Assembly: GCF_019457905.1 (NCBI RefSeq)
Contig: NZ_JAHZSV010000003.1
Span: forward strand, 1-64,000
DNA: 64,000 nt
From: Flagellimonas abyssi
GTDB taxonomy: Bacteria; Bacteroidota; Bacteroidia; Flavobacteriales; Flavobacteriaceae
Direction: 5' to 3'
This document shows positions 24,178 through 32,790 of the stretch, piece by piece. The translations under genes were made by a program, and so were the position numbers. The stretch's first letter is position 1, and each line of letters begins with the position of its first letter. Below the pieces are notes generated by a model, which saw only the letters and a list, made by a program, of their open reading frames with translations, ran no database searches and was not told where the DNA came from.

Positions 24178-24909
24178 TTAAATCAAATTTCTTCCTCTTT
24201 CTCCTGGATAAAATTTATGGACCGGATCACTTTGCCAAAATTCTTTGGTTTCTACATCCAATATCGTCAAACCGCCTTTAAAAGCAGCTCCTGTATCCAC
24301 GTTCCAAACATTGGCCTTGTTCTGTGGTTTTACAAACTCTTTCTTGGAAAGCGGAGTGTGGCCAATATAAACCTCTTTGTAATGTGTCAGTCGCTTCGGG
24401 TACTTGGCATCCGTTGGTCCAAGATCGGGGTCCATGGCCGTGGCCAACTCCCATAATGTTCTGTCCCAATAAAAAGATTGCTCAAAATATTCGTAATCTA
24501 TTCCCTTGAGGTTGGTGTAGCCTGCATGCAGATACAATCTGTTATCATTCTCCAAATAATAATTTTTGAGACTTTTATAAAACTTGATATGCTCGTCCCA
24601 TTTGTTCCTATCAGCATTTAGATAACTGTTTCTTGTAGCAGTTCCACCATGGGCCAACCACTGCGGGTTTTCATTTTGGTCGACCAGCCAGGCCCTGCAA
24701 AGTTCATCATGGTTGCCCCTAATAAATGTGCAATGGTAATCGTTTTGCAGTTGAATCAAAAAGTCCACGGTTTCCACTGCCGTGCTCCAGCCATCAACAT
24801 AATCGCCCAAAAAAATAATATGATCTTTCGGAGTTATTTTGGCTTTTGTCAAAAGTTGTTCCAAAGCCCTTACCCCGGAATGGATGTCGCCCACTACCAG
24901 TGTTCGCAT
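24178..24909 (-). CDS. Metallophosphoesterase (PPP-like serine/threonine phosphatase or diadenosine polyphosphatase type)
   Basis: A 243-residue enzyme with the calcineurin-like motifs GDIHSG (7-12), GDYVDG and GNHDE in order, which bind two metal ions. The pattern GDxHG/GDxVDRG/GNHE fits PPP phosphatases and the ApaH/PrpE relatives. Bacterial members dephosphorylate proteins or cleave Ap4A. It starts about 150 bp from, and divergent to, the fructokinase gene. Confidence 0.85.
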   Translation of the reverse strand: MRTLVVGDIHSGVRALEQLLTKAKITPKDHIIFLGDYVDGWSTAVETVDFLIQLQNDYHCTFIRGNHDELCRAWLVDQNENPQWLAHGGTATRNSYLNADRNKWDEHIKFYKSLKNYYLENDNRLYLHAGYTNLKGIDYEYFEQSFYWDRTLWELATAMDPDLGPTDAKYPKRLTHYKEVYIGHTPLSKKEFVKPQNKANVWNVDTGAAFKGGLTILDVETKEFWQSDPVHKFYPGERGRNLI

Positions 24910-25005
24910 AAAATAGTTTTTGACAATATTACATACAAATGGTTTGCCGATGAAAAATCATGGCGGCTTTATCTCGCATTTAACCTAGAATTCAAATAAA
25001 CCTAA

Positions 25006-25043
25006 CCGTTTTTTGGACATGGTATTATTTTCTATGTACCTTA
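25006..25043 (+). promoter_or_regulatory. Possible promoter of the fructokinase-amylosucrase operon
   Basis: TTTTTTG, a gap of about 21 bp, then TACCTTAG resembles the Bacteroidota -33 (TTTG) and -7 (TAnnTTTG) pair with one mismatch in the -7 box. It ends about 20 bp before the fructokinase ATG. Confidence 0.35.
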
Positions 25044-25061
25044 GAATATTCCGAAAACGAT

Positions 25062-26006
25062 ATGAAAAAAGTATACTGCATTGGCGAAGTGTTGATAGAT
25101 TTCGTTGCCGAACGACAAGGAAGCGACCTTTCCAAAGCAAACCAGTTCACTAAAAAAGCAGGTGGAGCACCAGCCAATGTGGCCTGTGCCATTTCCAAAC
25201 TGGGAGGTAACGGAATTTTTATTGGTAGCGTTGGGAATGATCCCTTTGGCAAATTTCTTTTGAAAACCTTAAAAAATGAAGGGGTTGATGTTTCGCTCAC
25301 CCAATTATCCGATACGTTTACAACTCTTGCCTTTGTTTCCCTCTCGGAAGATGGCGAACGTGATTTTGTTTTTAGCAGGGGAGCCGATAAAGAACTAAAA
25401 TACAATCCAGACCTGCGGAAAAACCTTCCAGGAAACATTCTTCACCTTGGAGCAGCGACCGCACTTTTGGGTGGGCCTTTGGAAAAAACATACGGCAGAT
25501 ATCTTTTTGATGGGCTTACCAAGGATATGTTCATTTGTTTTGACCCCAATTTTAGAATCGATCTCTGGAAGGATGATGAGGAAACTTTTATAAAAAAGTG
25601 CATGCCATTTGTGGAAAAATCCCATTTGTGCAAGTTTAGTTCCGAAGAGGCCCAACTTATTTCAGGAAAGGAAGATTTACATGATGCTTGCGATGCCCTG
25701 CATAAGGTAGGAACAAAAATAATCACCGTTACTTTGGGAAAAGAAGGGACCTTGCTGAGCATGAACGGCAACAAAAAAGTAATTCCCAGTGTAAAAGTAA
25801 CCCCTGTTGACACCACAGGTGCCGGCGATGCCTTTATCGGATGCCTATTATACCAAATTTCAGATTTGGGCAATTTTGAACCTGTTTTCGAGGATTTCTC
25901 ATTGCTTGAAAAAATGGTAGCTACCGCCAACAAGGCCGGTGCCATTACCACTACTAATTACGGAGCCATTGTGGCATTGCCCACCAAGGACCAGCTCGAT
26001 AAATAA
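25062..26006 (+). CDS. PfkB-family sugar kinase, probable fructokinase
   Basis: A 314-residue cytoplasmic kinase of the PfkB/ribokinase fold. Evidence is the N-terminal CIGEVLIDFVAERQG, the KKAGGAPANVACAISKLGG motif (residues 31-49) and the C-terminal VDTTGAGDAFIGCLLY with the catalytic Asp of GAGD. The stop TAA at 26004-26006 is followed directly by the ATG of amylosucrase, so the pair is coupled. Amylosucrase releases fructose from sucrose; this kinase would trap it as fructose 6-phosphate. The same gene pair occurs in the sucrose locus of halotolerant methanotrophs. Confidence 0.9.
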   Translation: MKKVYCIGEVLIDFVAERQGSDLSKANQFTKKAGGAPANVACAISKLGGNGIFIGSVGNDPFGKFLLKTLKNEGVDVSLTQLSDTFTTLAFVSLSEDGERDFVFSRGADKELKYNPDLRKNLPGNILHLGAATALLGGPLEKTYGRYLFDGLTKDMFICFDPNFRIDLWKDDEETFIKKCMPFVEKSHLCKFSSEEAQLISGKEDLHDACDALHKVGTKIITVTLGKEGTLLSMNGNKKVIPSVKVTPVDTTGAGDAFIGCLLYQISDLGNFEPVFEDFSLLEKMVATANKAGAITTTNYGAIVALPTKDQLDK

Positions 26007-27926
26007 ATGAACCAAGCCAGCTTACATAAACTAATTCCCCAGACAGAAAAGGATGCCAAAAAGCTCTTTGAGCTGCGATTGGCCACCAACCTTACCTTGA
26101 TTCAAAAGCAGTTCTTCTCCTTATATACCGAAGAGCATCACGAAAAAGATTTTCAGAAACTGTTGAAGCTTCTTCCGAAGTTGTTTGAGGAAAGGCCCGA
26201 CCACTTAAAAAAACAAGATCTTGAGCGTATCAACGCAGCAAATTGGTACCAGTCCGAAAAGCTCATGGGGATGCAGCTTTATGTAGAGCATTTTAATAAA
26301 GACCTTAAAGGACTTCAAGAAAAAATACCCTATTTCAAAAAACTTGGAATCAACTTTCTGCATCTAATGCCCATTACTACCCGGCCCAAAGGAGAAAGTG
26401 ATGGGGGCTACGCGGTAAACAGCTATCTGGAGGTGGACAAAAAATACGGTTCCAAAGAAAATCTCCTGGAATTGACCAAGGCCTTTCGCAAAAATGGTAT
26501 CTACTTGATGCTTGATTTTGTGGTCAACCATACCTCCGACGAATTTTCGTGGGCCAAAAAAGCGAAGAAAGGGGATAAAAAATACCAAGGCTACTATTAC
26601 ACCTACGAAGATTTTACAATTCCGGCCGAATTTGAAAAAACCCTGCCCGAGGTGTTCCCAGAAACATCACCCGGTAATTTTACTTACATCCCCGAAATGG
26701 AGAAGTGGGTAATGACGGTCTTCAACAGTTATCAATGGGACCTCAACTATACCAATCCCGAAGTATTTCTGGAGATGCTCACCAACTTGGTAAAGCTAAC
26801 GGATATGGGCGTGGATGTGGTGCGTTTTGATGCCCTTGCCTTTCTCTGGAAAAAAATCGGGACCATTTCCCAAAACTTGCCAGAGGCACACAACCTTATC
26901 TCCCTCTTCCGGATGTGCCTGCAAGTGGTGGCCCCAGGTTCCATTCTGTTGGCAGAGGCCATTGTAGCACCAACCGATATCGTAAAATATTTTGGAGAAG
27001 AAGAGAAAAGGGGCAACGAATGTGAAATTGCCTATAATGCTTCCTTGATGGCTCTCTTATGGAACTCCATTGCCACAAAAAAAACACAATTGCTTTATAA
27101 AAGTTTGATGCACGTTCCACCCAAACCACAAGATTGTACGTGGATCAATTACATTCGTTGCCATGACGATATTGGATTGGGGTACGAAAACCATCTGATC
27201 CAAGAACTGGGTTGGAATCCCGAAATGCATAGAAAATTTTTGCTGGACTATTATTGCCAACGATTGGATTGGTCGCCTGCCACGGGACTGCTTTTTATGT
27301 ACAACCCAAAAACGGGAGATGGTCGCATCACGGGAAGTGCAGCTTCTTTATTGGGACTTGAAAAAGCCATCAAAACCAAAAACGAAGCGTTATTGGAAGA
27401 GTCGGTAAAGAAAATTGTTCTGCTGCAAGGCATCACATTGGCTTTTGGCGGCATTCCGTTGATCTACGCTGGGGACGAAATTGGAACACTGAACGACTAC
27501 TCCTTCCAAAATGATGCTTCCAAAAAAGGGGACAGCCGATGGGTGAACCGCCCGATGCAGGATTGGGAAACCATCACAAAATTGGACAAGGAGGTTTCAC
27601 CCCAATCCAGAATATTCCACACCCTTCAGAGGCTCATCAAAATAAGAAAGGAAAACTCCGTTTTTGCCGACCATAACAATCTTGAACTGTACCATACAGG
27701 AAATGACCATGTTTTTTCTTTTGAAAGGCCAGAGGACCAAAAAGGGCTATTGGTCATCTGTAATTTTGATGAAAACCCACAAGTTATTGATAGTGCCTGG
27801 ATCAAAAAATTGGGGTATTTCAGTAAAGGAGAGCCGTTGGATTTGGTATCCGGTGAAAAAGTGGGCCTGAACAGTGCTCTTTTGGAACTAATGCCCTACC
27901 AGATGCTCTGGCTAATGAAGTCCTAG
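26007..27926 (+). CDS. Amylosucrase (GH13)
   Basis: A 639-residue GH13 enzyme that transfers glucose from sucrose to growing alpha-1,4-glucan and releases fructose. The whole protein tracks amylosucrase: GINFLHLMPI, SDGGYAVNSY (131-140), NHTS (174-177), VVRFDALAFLWKKIGT with nucleophile Asp275, LLAEAIV with acid/base Glu317, CHDDIG with transition-state Asp387, GGIPLIYAGDEIGTLND and the C-terminal LMPYQMLWL. The length and the helical N-terminal domain fit the family. There is no signal peptide, so it acts in the cytoplasm and needs internal sucrose; I see no sucrose transporter in the window. Confidence 0.92.
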   Translation: MNQASLHKLIPQTEKDAKKLFELRLATNLTLIQKQFFSLYTEEHHEKDFQKLLKLLPKLFEERPDHLKKQDLERINAANWYQSEKLMGMQLYVEHFNKDLKGLQEKIPYFKKLGINFLHLMPITTRPKGESDGGYAVNSYLEVDKKYGSKENLLELTKAFRKNGIYLMLDFVVNHTSDEFSWAKKAKKGDKKYQGYYYTYEDFTIPAEFEKTLPEVFPETSPGNFTYIPEMEKWVMTVFNSYQWDLNYTNPEVFLEMLTNLVKLTDMGVDVVRFDALAFLWKKIGTISQNLPEAHNLISLFRMCLQVVAPGSILLAEAIVAPTDIVKYFGEEEKRGNECEIAYNASLMALLWNSIATKKTQLLYKSLMHVPPKPQDCTWINYIRCHDDIGLGYENHLIQELGWNPEMHRKFLLDYYCQRLDWSPATGLLFMYNPKTGDGRITGSAASLLGLEKAIKTKNEALLEESVKKIVLLQGITLAFGGIPLIYAGDEIGTLNDYSFQNDASKKGDSRWVNRPMQDWETITKLDKEVSPQSRIFHTLQRLIKIRKENSVFADHNNLELYHTGNDHVFSFERPEDQKGLLVICNFDENPQVIDSAWIKKLGYFSKGEPLDLVSGEKVGLNSALLELMPYQMLWLMKS

Positions 27927-29059
27927 GCATACCTGACCTTTCGCAATATCCGTTGCGACTCTTTCAAGGATTGATATACGTGGCTATCATATGCTTTTAA
28001 CAGCGCCCGTGCCCCATCCATTTTATCCTTGGCCTCTTCAAAACCGTTCAAATAACAAATGAGGTATGTCGCGGGAAGGTGCGTCATATCCGTGTGTTCG
28101 GAATCCGTGAGGGGAATATGGCTTTCCAGTTTTTTGAGCAGGGCATTGTTCGTGTTGTACACGTGGTACAGCGTTTTCTTATCAAACTGTGGCGGTTCAA
28201 ATATCAATTTGTTGTTGATGGTATACTTGCCATTGTCCGAAAATGTGATCGTCATCTCTTCCAAGGGGTAATATTTCTGTTGAGATCCCAAACCCAGTTG
28301 CACATATTCCAACGTTTTGAAAGAATCGTCATCATAATCAATGGTAATTTCATCCAAAGCCGAATAGAACAATTTTACCTGTTCGTTGATGAGCTCAATA
28401 TCCACCCTTGAATAGTAAATCTTTCCTTTTACTTTTTTCTTGTTCCCCGCCCAACAGACCACAAATTGTTCCTTGAACACTTTGTAATCGCTTGTTAAAT
28501 CGGGATGCCTTGTATTGAAAAAATTCAACACGGCATCCAAAGTATACTCTATATTGTTCCGAGCATGCTGCTCAATGGTGGCTACCTTTTCGGAATTGAT
28601 GTCCTTCAACGTTATATCAAAAGCTTTGGGCAGGCTGATGCTTCCTTCACGAAAGAAAACGGCTCCCCCGTAGTACTTCCAGATATTTTTGCGCAGGGCA
28701 CAGACCTTTCCGTTCGATCTAATGGTGACCAACCCGACCACCTTACCTTCGGGCAAGTGGGGAAAGGGAATATTTTCATAGGAAATCAGAGGTGGGTTGT
28801 CCAAATAGGCATTGACAAGATTTTGGATTTTGCTGTCATCAAAAAAATCGACGCCAACAATTGTATTGTCCTCATCCTCCACTCCGATTACGATAAAGGA
28901 ATTGTTTTTGGGGTTGCTGTTGGCCAAAGCGCAGACATGCTTTAAAAACTTGGCCTTGCCTTCCTTTTCCCCAATGGATATAAAACGCTTTTTGTCGTAA
29001 AAACTATTCTCATCGTTGTGGGCCAATAAGTTTTTTACGAGTAGGCGTTTATTGATCAT
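27923..29059 (-). CDS. AlbA_2 (Schlafen-like) domain protein
   Basis: A 378-residue soluble protein. Residues about 25-160 fit the AlbA_2/Schlafen N-terminal domain: KEGKAKFLKHVCALANS, SFIVIGVEDEDNTIVGVD, LVNAYLDNPPLISYE and VGLVTIRSNGKVCALRKN. The rest is a less conserved domain rich in acidic and aromatic residues (LDEITIDYDDDSFKTLEY). AlbA_2 proteins are often labelled ATP-binding or transcriptional regulators, but I see no P-loop here. It starts with ATGA overlapping the SDR gene and converges with amylosucrase, sharing the 4-bp palindrome CTAG as both stop codons. Function unknown. Confidence 0.75.
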   Translation of the reverse strand: MINKRLLVKNLLAHNDENSFYDKKRFISIGEKEGKAKFLKHVCALANSNPKNNSFIVIGVEDEDNTIVGVDFFDDSKIQNLVNAYLDNPPLISYENIPFPHLPEGKVVGLVTIRSNGKVCALRKNIWKYYGGAVFFREGSISLPKAFDITLKDINSEKVATIEQHARNNIEYTLDAVLNFFNTRHPDLTSDYKVFKEQFVVCWAGNKKKVKGKIYYSRVDIELINEQVKLFYSALDEITIDYDDDSFKTLEYVQLGLGSQQKYYPLEEMTITFSDNGKYTINNKLIFEPPQFDKKTLYHVYNTNNALLKKLESHIPLTDSEHTDMTHLPATYLICYLNGFEEAKDKMDGARALLKAYDSHVYQSLKESQRILRKVRYA

Positions 29060-29817
29060 AGTTCCTTGTTCACAATTGTGCTGCTGGCCTGTGCTGTGGG
29101 CATTACCACAAGGTCGGCAATGTTCACGTGATATGGCCTCGTGACCACGAACAGGATAATATCCGCAATATCCTCAGGTCTTAGGGGTTGAAATCCTTTG
29201 TATACATTAGCTGCTCTTTCCGAGTCTCCCTTGAACCTTACATCGCTAAATTCCGTTTCCACCAAGCCAGGGTTTACGGCACCCACGCGAATTCCGTATG
29301 CATTGAGATCTATACGCATACCTTGATTGATGGCATCCACGGCATGCTTACTGGCACAGTATACATTTCCATTAGGGTACACTTCCTTCCCTGCCGTAGA
29401 ACCGATATTGATGATATGCCCCGATTTACGTTCCGTCATTTTCGGGATGATGGCCTTGGATATGTAGAGCAATCCTTTTACGTTAATGTCCAACATAGCA
29501 TCCCAATCATCCGGGCTGCCCTTATCTATGGGATCCAATCCGTGGGCATTCCCAGCATTGTTGACCAAGATATCAATCTCGGAAAATTCCTTGGGCAAAC
29601 TTTTGATGGCCGAGAAAACATCCTCACGATTTCTGACATCAAAATTAAGCGTGAAAATGGCCGTATCTCTTCCCAACTTATTTCTGAGTTGCTCCAAGCG
29701 CTCCTGTCTTCGCCCACAAAGAATGAGATTGAAACCTTGCTTTGCAAAAAGTTCTGCCGTCGCTTTGCCAATTCCGCTGGTTGCTCCTGTAATCAATGCT
29801 ATTTTCGCCATTTTCAA
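29056..29817 (-). CDS. Short-chain dehydrogenase/reductase
   Basis: A 253-residue classical SDR. The nucleotide motif TGATSGIGKATAELF is at about residues 10-24, NNAGNAHG follows, and the active-site YCASKHAVD carries the Tyr-x3-Lys pair. It most resembles the YdfG group (3-hydroxy acid dehydrogenase/malonic semialdehyde reductase), which reduces beta-hydroxy acid or semialdehyde substrates with NADPH; this is inference. It overlaps the AlbA_2 gene by 4 bp and follows the aldo/keto reductase by 3 bp, so all three form one operon. Confidence 0.87.
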   Translation of the reverse strand: MKMAKIALITGATSGIGKATAELFAKQGFNLILCGRRQERLEQLRNKLGRDTAIFTLNFDVRNREDVFSAIKSLPKEFSEIDILVNNAGNAHGLDPIDKGSPDDWDAMLDINVKGLLYISKAIIPKMTERKSGHIINIGSTAGKEVYPNGNVYCASKHAVDAINQGMRIDLNAYGIRVGAVNPGLVETEFSDVRFKGDSERAANVYKGFQPLRPEDIADIILFVVTRPYHVNIADLVVMPTAQASSTIVNKEL

Positions 29818-29820
29818 TTT

Positions 29821-30693
29821 TTACGGAACATCGTGACCTTGGCTTGCCACCAAAAGTGTAAACCAATCCTGAAGTTCCAGTTCTATTTTTGCGGCCGCAG
29901 CCGATTGTTCAATTCTTTTCTTGTTCGTAGTTCCGATGACAGGGTGCACGTTGACGGGATGTTTTAAGATCCACGCCAAAAGCAACTGGCTTTCGGTTGC
30001 ATTGTACTTTTCCATTAGGGGCGGCATCGCTTCTTTAATGCGCTCCACCTGTTCATCGGTTTCCCTAAAAAAGCTGCCCAACGGACTCCAGGCCATGGCC
30101 ATTCTCTTGTTGGTGATGCAATCATCAAAGGTACCATCGTACATGGGGTCGTGGTGCGTTAAGGAAAACTCTACCTGGTTCCCTTCAACGGCAATGGCAT
30201 TTTCCAACATGGCCACTTGGTAGGTCGTAAAATTGGACACCCCAAATTGTTTGATTTTCCCACTTTGCAACAAATGTTGGGCGGCCTCCGCCATTTCATC
30301 GGGATGCATCAATGGACTTGGTCTGTGCATCAAAAAAAGGTCCAGATAATCCGTATGTAATTTTTTCAAGGACTCTTCCGCCGACCAGATGATGTAGTCC
30401 TTATCATATTGATAATGATTGACTTTATTGTTCCTACCGCGGGTCATCTGAATCCCACACTTGGTGATCAATTGGATGTCCTCCCTTTTGATTTTACTAT
30501 CCTTAAAAGCGGCTCCAAAATCGCCCTCGGTAGAATAGCTGCCGTAAATGTCGGCGTGGTCAAAAGTGGTGAGTCCACATTCGATGCTGTGGTGCATCAA
30601 TTCGATCATTTCATTCTTGGAAAGTTTTTTTCCCCAACTTCCCCAGGTCATTGCTCCCGATATAATGCGGGAAAATTTCGTTGTCTGTTCCAT
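29821..30693 (-). CDS. Aldo/keto reductase
   Basis: A 290-residue TIM-barrel NADPH oxidoreductase. It shows the catalytic Asp/Tyr region TFDHADIYGSYSTEG, the catalytic Lys in LITKCGI, the His in LDLFLMHRPSPL, and the C-terminal cofactor-binding stretch PVIGTTNKKRIEQ. The YdhF-like group fits best. The substrate is unknown. It is the first gene of an operon with the SDR and AlbA_2 genes and is transcribed away from the Bat cluster. Confidence 0.88.
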   Translation of the reverse strand: MEQTTKFSRIISGAMTWGSWGKKLSKNEMIELMHHSIECGLTTFDHADIYGSYSTEGDFGAAFKDSKIKREDIQLITKCGIQMTRGRNNKVNHYQYDKDYIIWSAEESLKKLHTDYLDLFLMHRPSPLMHPDEMAEAAQHLLQSGKIKQFGVSNFTTYQVAMLENAIAVEGNQVEFSLTHHDPMYDGTFDDCITNKRMAMAWSPLGSFFRETDEQVERIKEAMPPLMEKYNATESQLLLAWILKHPVNVHPVIGTTNKKRIEQSAAAAKIELELQDWFTLLVASQGHDVP

Positions 30694-30852
30694 ATGCGCT
30701 GAAAGTATAAAATTAAACCCTTAAATCCTTCATAAAACTAGGGGTTTAGCGTTTTTTTTAACCATTAATTAACAGGCAGGTTTTAAATAAATTTTCATTT
30801 TGCACACCTTAGTTAAAACCCCGACCTTAACACCAAACAATAAAAGTATATA

Positions 30853-31854
30853 ATGGAAGAAAACACTACTATTGATATTAGTGCTGTGAATGAGAAAATT
30901 GCCCAAGAAAGCGCTTTTATTGACCTTTTAAAGGTTGAAATGAACAAAGCGATAGTAGGGCAGACCCATATGGTCGAACGCTTGCTCATTGGTTTATTGG
31001 GCAAAGGGCACATTCTGCTCGAAGGTGTTCCCGGACTGGCAAAAACGCTCGCCATCAACACCTTGGCAAAAGCAGTGAAAGGAAGTTTCAGCAGAATACA
31101 GTTTACTCCCGATCTTTTACCTGCCGACGTTGTTGGTACGCTTATCTACAACATAAAGGAGAACGACTTCTCCATAAAAAAAGGACCCATCTTTGCCAAC
31201 TTTGTATTGGCAGACGAGATCAACAGGGCCCCTGCCAAAGTACAGTCCGCCCTTTTGGAGGCCATGCAGGAAAAGCAGGTGACCATTGGTGACGAGACCT
31301 TTATTTTGGACAAACCGTTTTTGGTAATGGCCACCCAAAACCCAGTGGAACAAGAAGGAACCTACCCACTTCCCGAAGCACAGGTAGACCGATTTATGTT
31401 GAAAACAGTAATCGATTATCCTAAACTCAACGAGGAGCAGCTCATAATACGCCAAAACCTGAGAGGTGCTACCGAACCCGTTAACCCCGTGGTTTCTTTG
31501 GAGCAAATTCTAAGGGCCCAAGAAACCGTACGTGAGGTTTATATGGATGAAAAAATTGAAAAGTACATTCTCGACATCATCTTCGCAACGCGGTACCCGG
31601 AAAAATACAATTTGGAAAGCTTGAAGCCGCTCATCAGTTTCGGTGCTTCCCCGAGGGGTAGTATCAACTTGGCCAATGCCTCCAAATGCTATGCGTTCAT
31701 CAAGCGAAGAGGTTACGTGGTTCCCGAGGATGTAAGGGCCGTGGTACACGACGTACTTCGCCACCGTATCGGGATCACCTACGAGGCCGAGGCAGAAAAT
31801 ATTACTTCCGAAGAAATCATCAACAAGATTGTAAACGAGGTAGAAGTGCCTTAG
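30853..31854 (+). CDS. MoxR-family AAA+ ATPase of the Bat cluster
   Basis: A 333-residue ATPase. The Walker A-like EGVPGLAKT is at about residues 57-65 and the Walker B VLADEINRAPAKVQSALLEAMQE follows, with the sensor TQNPVEQEGTYPLPEAQVDRF, all typical of MoxR. MoxR ATPases act as chaperones in assembling or activating complexes that include VWA proteins. It leads an eight-gene cluster ending at 39937. The gap before the next ATG is 69 bp, so an internal start or a shared transcript are both possible. Confidence 0.93.
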   Translation: MEENTTIDISAVNEKIAQESAFIDLLKVEMNKAIVGQTHMVERLLIGLLGKGHILLEGVPGLAKTLAINTLAKAVKGSFSRIQFTPDLLPADVVGTLIYNIKENDFSIKKGPIFANFVLADEINRAPAKVQSALLEAMQEKQVTIGDETFILDKPFLVMATQNPVEQEGTYPLPEAQVDRFMLKTVIDYPKLNEEQLIIRQNLRGATEPVNPVVSLEQILRAQETVREVYMDEKIEKYILDIIFATRYPEKYNLESLKPLISFGASPRGSINLANASKCYAFIKRRGYVVPEDVRAVVHDVLRHRIGITYEAEAENITSEEIINKIVNEVEVP

Positions 31855-31923
31855 CGGTTCAATGTTTATCGGAATAAGTAGCAATACTTTTAACCAACCC
31901 GAAAACCTATTTTTTTGAACCAA

Positions 31924-32790
31924 ATGGATACAAAGGAACTACTAAAAAAAGTACGTAAAATTGAAATCAAGACTCGGCGTCTTTCCGACCATATTTTTGG
32001 TGGGGAATACCATTCTACGTTCAAGGGTAGGGGGATGACGTTCAGCGAGGTACGCCAGTATCAGTTTGGTGATGATGTGCGCAGCATTGACTGGAACGTG
32101 ACCGCGCGCTACAATGAACCTTATGTTAAGGTTTTTGAAGAAGAGCGCGAACTTACCATGATGCTGATGGTGGACGTGAGCGGCTCGGAACTTTTCGGCA
32201 CCTCCAACCAGTTCAAAAAAGACATTGTCACCGAAATTTCGGCCACGCTTGCCTTTTCCGCGCTTCAGAACAACGATAAGGTCGGTGTGATTTTGTTTTC
32301 CGATGAGGTGGAACTCTTCATCCCGCCAAAAAAAGGAAAAAGCCACGTACTCCGAATCATTCGCGAATTATTGGAATTTCATCCAAAAAGCAGCGAAACC
32401 AATATCGCGGAAGCCTTAAAGTTCTTGACCAATGTGATGAAGAAAAAAGCCATTGTTTTTGTGCTTTCGGATTTTATCGCCGACGATTACGACAATACGC
32501 TTCGCATTGTGGGCAACAAACATGATGTTACAGGAATCCGGGTGTACGATGAGCGCGAGGAAACCATTCCAAACTTGGGAATGGTGCAAATGCAAGATGC
32601 AGAAACTGGTGAAATACAATTAGTGAACACCCAATCCAAACAAGTACGTTCAGCTTACGGACAACATTATAAGGACAAAGTTGCCTATTTTTCCAATTCC
32701 TTTAATAAATCTGGATGCGGTGTAATCAATTGTCGGGCGGATGAAAGTTATGTGAAAAAGCTGTTGGGCTATTTTAAACGTAGAGGATAA
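31924..32790 (+). CDS. DUF58 domain protein of the Bat cluster
   Basis: A 288-residue soluble protein starting at ATG 31924; an in-frame TTG three codons earlier is less likely. SDHIFGGEYHSTFKGRGMTF, VRQYQFGDDVRSIDWNVTA and MLMVDVSGSELFG carry the DUF58 core and a VWA-like metal site (D-x-S-x-S). DUF58 genes travel with MoxR ATPases. The stop codon overlaps the ATG of the next gene (TAATG). The role is inferred as part of the same envelope-linked machine as BatA-E. Confidence 0.9.
   Translation: MDTKELLKKVRKIEIKTRRLSDHIFGGEYHSTFKGRGMTFSEVRQYQFGDDVRSIDWNVTARYNEPYVKVFEEERELTMMLMVDVSGSELFGTSNQFKKDIVTEISATLAFSALQNNDKVGVILFSDEVELFIPPKKGKSHVLRIIRELLEFHPKSSETNIAEALKFLTNVMKKKAIVFVLSDFIADDYDNTLRIVGNKHDVTGIRVYDEREETIPNLGMVQMQDAETGEIQLVNTQSKQVRSAYGQHYKDKVAYFSNSFNKSGCGVINCRADESYVKKLLGYFKRRG

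Noticed and set aside
29188-29967. A 259-residue plus-strand frame over the SDR gene
   Set aside because: It is antisense to a clearly recognisable SDR with intact motifs, and has no matching domain.
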